From: Chitinophagales bacterium
Lineage (GTDB): Bacteria > Bacteroidota > Bacteroidia > Chitinophagales > Saprospiraceae
Direction: 5' to 3'
Assembly (NCBI GenBank): GCA_013298445.1
Contig: JAAFHQ010000317.1
Location: 1 to 7,016 of the forward strand
Length of the DNA: 7,016 nt
Shown piece by piece: positions 5,193-7,016 of the stretch (its first letter is position 1; each line of letters begins with the position of its first letter). The position numbers were made by a program, and so were the translations under genes. Under the pieces are notes generated by a model. It was not told the DNA's origin. It searched no databases and was given only the letters and a program-made list of their open reading frames with translations.

Positions 5193-7016
5193 TTATTTCA
5201 AAACTGCTGAGCCATTAAGGTCGCCGATTTTGATCCCGATAAATTCTACGTTGCGGATACGATACAGTGGGCCAATTCGGATTGTTTCAGGCAAATACGC
5301 CTTCAGTGGATCGCTCGGATCTTGAAAAATATGATCTGCATTGATAAAGCGCCAACTGCTGTTGTTGGCAAAGTTGGTGTCGATACCCAGAATCACCTTG
5401 CGCAGTTGGATCAGGTCCAAGGTAGTGACAGTCCCGGAACGATTGATGTCCGCCGCAATGTACTGGTAGGGTGAATCGAAGGTTTTGATGTTGAGGATGT
5501 GCCTTTGGATTTGGATGAGGTCGAAGGTGCTGACGCCGTTGAGGGGGTCGGAGGTTTTGGTTGGGGTGATGAGGTGATAAGGAGACCGAGGCCATCCAAA
5601 AAACCACTCATAGTAAGAAAAAGTCCCTTCGGCGAAAGTGGTGTAATTGCCCGTAACGCCATCTAAATCATCGATCTTGATATTGGTACCAGAAATTGGA
5701 AGTCCATTCTGGTTGACTATTTTACCCTTGATGATTCTTGCAGGTCCACAAGAAAAATCGGATGGGCAGTAGTGCTTTTCATCGAATACTTCAACGTATG
5801 CAATAATGTTTCCCACGGCTACGCTTGCAGTATCCTTTCGGGCTTGGATGTACAACAAAATTACTTTATTGGCATCACAACACTCTAGTTCAATATTTTG
5901 CTGAAACGAATCGATAGTGGAACCAAGTCGCTTAATATTTGGGATTAAGGTCTTTCTACCCCAAAAATCGGCAATCCCATTTCCTTCGGAGCAGGTATAA
6001 CAAGGGCCTTTTAAAAATTCTTGAACCTTGAGTGGTTCGAATAAATATTCTCCCTGAGTGCCCCCTTTTAAAGTGAGTATTTTAGTGATGCCAATATGAG
6101 TTTCAATAAAAAGGCCAGGGTTGAATAGTTTGAACCATTGTTGGGTGCCCACAGTAGCCGAAGTATCAATTCCTATGACTTCAATGAACAAAGAATCACT
6201 AAAATCGGCGCAAAATACGTGCAGTGAATCCAAAAATGGACTCAATACAAAATCAATTTTTTGCCCTACTTCAAAACCATCCAGTTCGTTCAGTTGGCCA
6301 TCCTGATTTTGGTCATACCCCAACTGTAGCCAGGCAGCCAAATTTGATTTTCGGATCGAGCGACGTACTTTAAAGTTCTTAAACCGTGTAAATGAAAAAC
6401 TCCGGGACAATAAGTTTTTTGCATGAGTTGTTGGCCGCACTTGGGCAAAGGTTTTTTGTAAAATGAGTTCCAGCGAATCATTCAACCTGATCATGGGCCT
6501 GGGGTCAGGGCAAATGCTGGTGCTGTCCAATACTTCGATTTTGGTGACACAACGACTATAATTTCCCGCCTTGTCCCAGGCAAATACACTGATGGGAATG
6601 ACCGAACCAATGTGGCTACAATTCAATTCAAGGTACTGTTGATTCGAGTCTGGTCTACGTTGATAATATTCGTTGTACCAGGGTTCCATGCTGAATTTTT
6701 TAACCAAGGGAGACAATAAGGTATCCCGAGGAAGAACCATTTGATAGCAATCATCATATACATCTCCCAAGATTAAATCTGCTGCATCAATTGTCAAACC
6801 AGCCTCCCTTTGAGTTAAATATATTTTGAAAGGGGCAACGCAAGTGATGCCGCGCAGCCCTCGATCGCTTAGCGTGAGCAGCTTTTGCAAATACACTGGC
6901 ATACTATCCTTTCCCAAGGCTCTCACTTTAAAATAAAAAGGCTCCTTTTCCCCGCAAGGCATTGTCTCGATGTAATAATTCCAAGGAGAAAACTTTTCGC
7001 CATCAACGCTTTCAAA
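5193..7016 (-). CDS. Large secreted multidomain protein with dockerin-like C terminus (5' end beyond window)
   Basis: The frame is open from the right edge to TAA at 5195-5193, giving 607 visible C-terminal residues. The Met at 6962 is internal, because the 18 codons before it are also open. Visible residues about 48-170 resemble the Ig/HYR-like modules of Bacteroidota surface proteins (ITCVAP, then AADLILGDVYDDCY, then VFAWDKAGNYSRCVTKIEV). Residues 235-246 (DQNQDGQLNELD) form an EF-hand-like calcium loop. Paired cysteines occur around 339-342 and 379-380. Residues about 427-465 (ARIIKGKIVNQNGLPISGTN) look like a carboxypeptidase-regulatory or CnaB-like beta-sandwich. Residues about 488-602 form a dockerin-like module with loops DPLNGVSTFDL, DINRSGTVTTLDL and a final KIGDLNGS. 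The protein is probably exported and anchored, assembled or bound through calcium-stabilised modules. The catalytic or binding role, if any, lies outside the window. No type IX sorting domain follows the dockerin-like part. Confidence 0.88.
   Translation of the reverse strand, partial: FESVDGEKFSPWNYYIETMPCGEKEPFYFKVRALGKDSMPVYLQKLLTLSDRGLRGITCVAPFKIYLTQREAGLTIDAADLILGDVYDDCYQMVLPRDTLLSPLVKKFSMEPWYNEYYQRRPDSNQQYLELNCSHIGSVIPISVFAWDKAGNYSRCVTKIEVLDSTSICPDPRPMIRLNDSLELILQKTFAQVRPTTHAKNLLSRSFSFTRFKNFKVRRSIRKSNLAAWLQLGYDQNQDGQLNELDGFEVGQKIDFVLSPFLDSLHVFCADFSDSLFIEVIGIDTSATVGTQQWFKLFNPGLFIETHIGITKILTLKGGTQGEYLFEPLKVQEFLKGPCYTCSEGNGIADFWGRKTLIPNIKRLGSTIDSFQQNIELECCDANKVILLYIQARKDTASVAVGNIIAYVEVFDEKHYCPSDFSCGPARIIKGKIVNQNGLPISGTNIKIDDLDGVTGNYTTFAEGTFSYYEWFFGWPRSPYHLITPTKTSDPLNGVSTFDLIQIQRHILNIKTFDSPYQYIAADINRSGTVTTLDLIQLRKVILGIDTNFANNSSWRFINADHIFQDPSDPLKAYLPETIRIGPLYRIRNVEFIGIKIGDLNGSAVLK
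5208..5555 (-). other. Dockerin-like calcium-binding module
   Basis: This part of the 5193 gene encodes two helix-linked calcium-type loops, DPLNGVSTFDLIQIQRHIL and, 24 residues on, DINRSGTVTTLDLIQLRKVIL. After an insert containing NNSSWRFINADHIF comes a third short loop, KIGDLNGSA. The second loop has Asp, Asn, Ser, Gly and Asp at positions 1, 3, 5, 6 and 12, as in type I dockerins. The first is a degenerate version. In true cellulosomes dockerins bind cohesins; in Bacteroidota the role of this module is unclear and no cohesin is visible here. Confidence 0.8.

Noticed and set aside
4945..5325. Plus-strand frame of 126 codons crossing the 5160-5192 gap
   Set aside because: It is antisense to two well-supported minus-strand genes, and its translation looks like a shadow frame.
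5287..5662. Minus-strand frames of 83-106 codons
   Set aside because: They are Pro/Ser/His-rich alternative-frame readings of the dockerin-like region. The dockerin frame is clearly the real one.
6962..6962. Start of the dockerin-ended gene at the Met at 6962
   Set aside because: The same frame is open for 18 more codons to the window edge and reads as ordinary protein, with no signal peptide after this Met. The true start lies outside the window.

Overview
The window looks like a piece of a Bacteroidota chromosome, most likely Saprospiria (Haliscomenobacter/Lewinella-like). Three things point there. The secreted protein at the right edge ends in the dockerin-like module with the PLNGVSTFDL signature that I know from Saprospiraceae proteins. 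The left-edge protein has the repeat style of Bacteroidota secreted tail-fibre-like proteins. The gene starts lack Shine-Dalgarno sequences and have A-rich leaders instead. No sequence search was possible, so the lineage is inference.

Layout, left to right. (1) 1-1277, minus: the first 425 residues of a secreted, repeat-bearing fibre/adhesin-like protein, cut off by the window edge. (2) 1278-1581: a divergent intergenic region with a candidate Bacteroidota-type promoter for the next gene and a 14-bp palindrome. (3) 1582-2856, plus: a DoxX-like polytopic membrane protein with a soluble, beta-rich C-terminal domain. (4) 2853-2907: a compact repeat (two direct copies, then an inverted copy) lying exactly between two convergent genes and supplying the stop codon of each. 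(5) 2902-4071, minus: metZ, the O-succinylhomoserine sulfhydrylase of methionine synthesis. (6) 4072-4268: intergenic, with 8-bp tandem repeats that form an inverted repeat, and a good hairpin terminator for the next gene. (7) 4269-5159, minus: a conserved-looking membrane protein of unknown function. (8) 5193 to the right edge, minus: the C-terminal 607 residues of a large secreted protein with an Ig/HYR-like region, an EF-hand-like loop, a carboxypeptidase-regulatory-like (CnaB-like) region and a dockerin-like C terminus.

The right-edge gene and the membrane protein are on one strand, 33 bp apart, and may be co-transcribed. metZ follows on the same strand but is separated by the terminator and repeat block, so it is probably its own unit. 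The genes do not make an obvious single pathway: methionine synthesis, a membrane protein pair and two surface/secreted proteins sit side by side.

I found no RNA genes, CRISPR array, transposase, phage module or defence system. The most noteworthy items are the repeat that ends both convergent genes, the tandem/inverted repeat block upstream of metZ, and the dockerin-ended protein that lacks a visible type IX secretion sorting domain.
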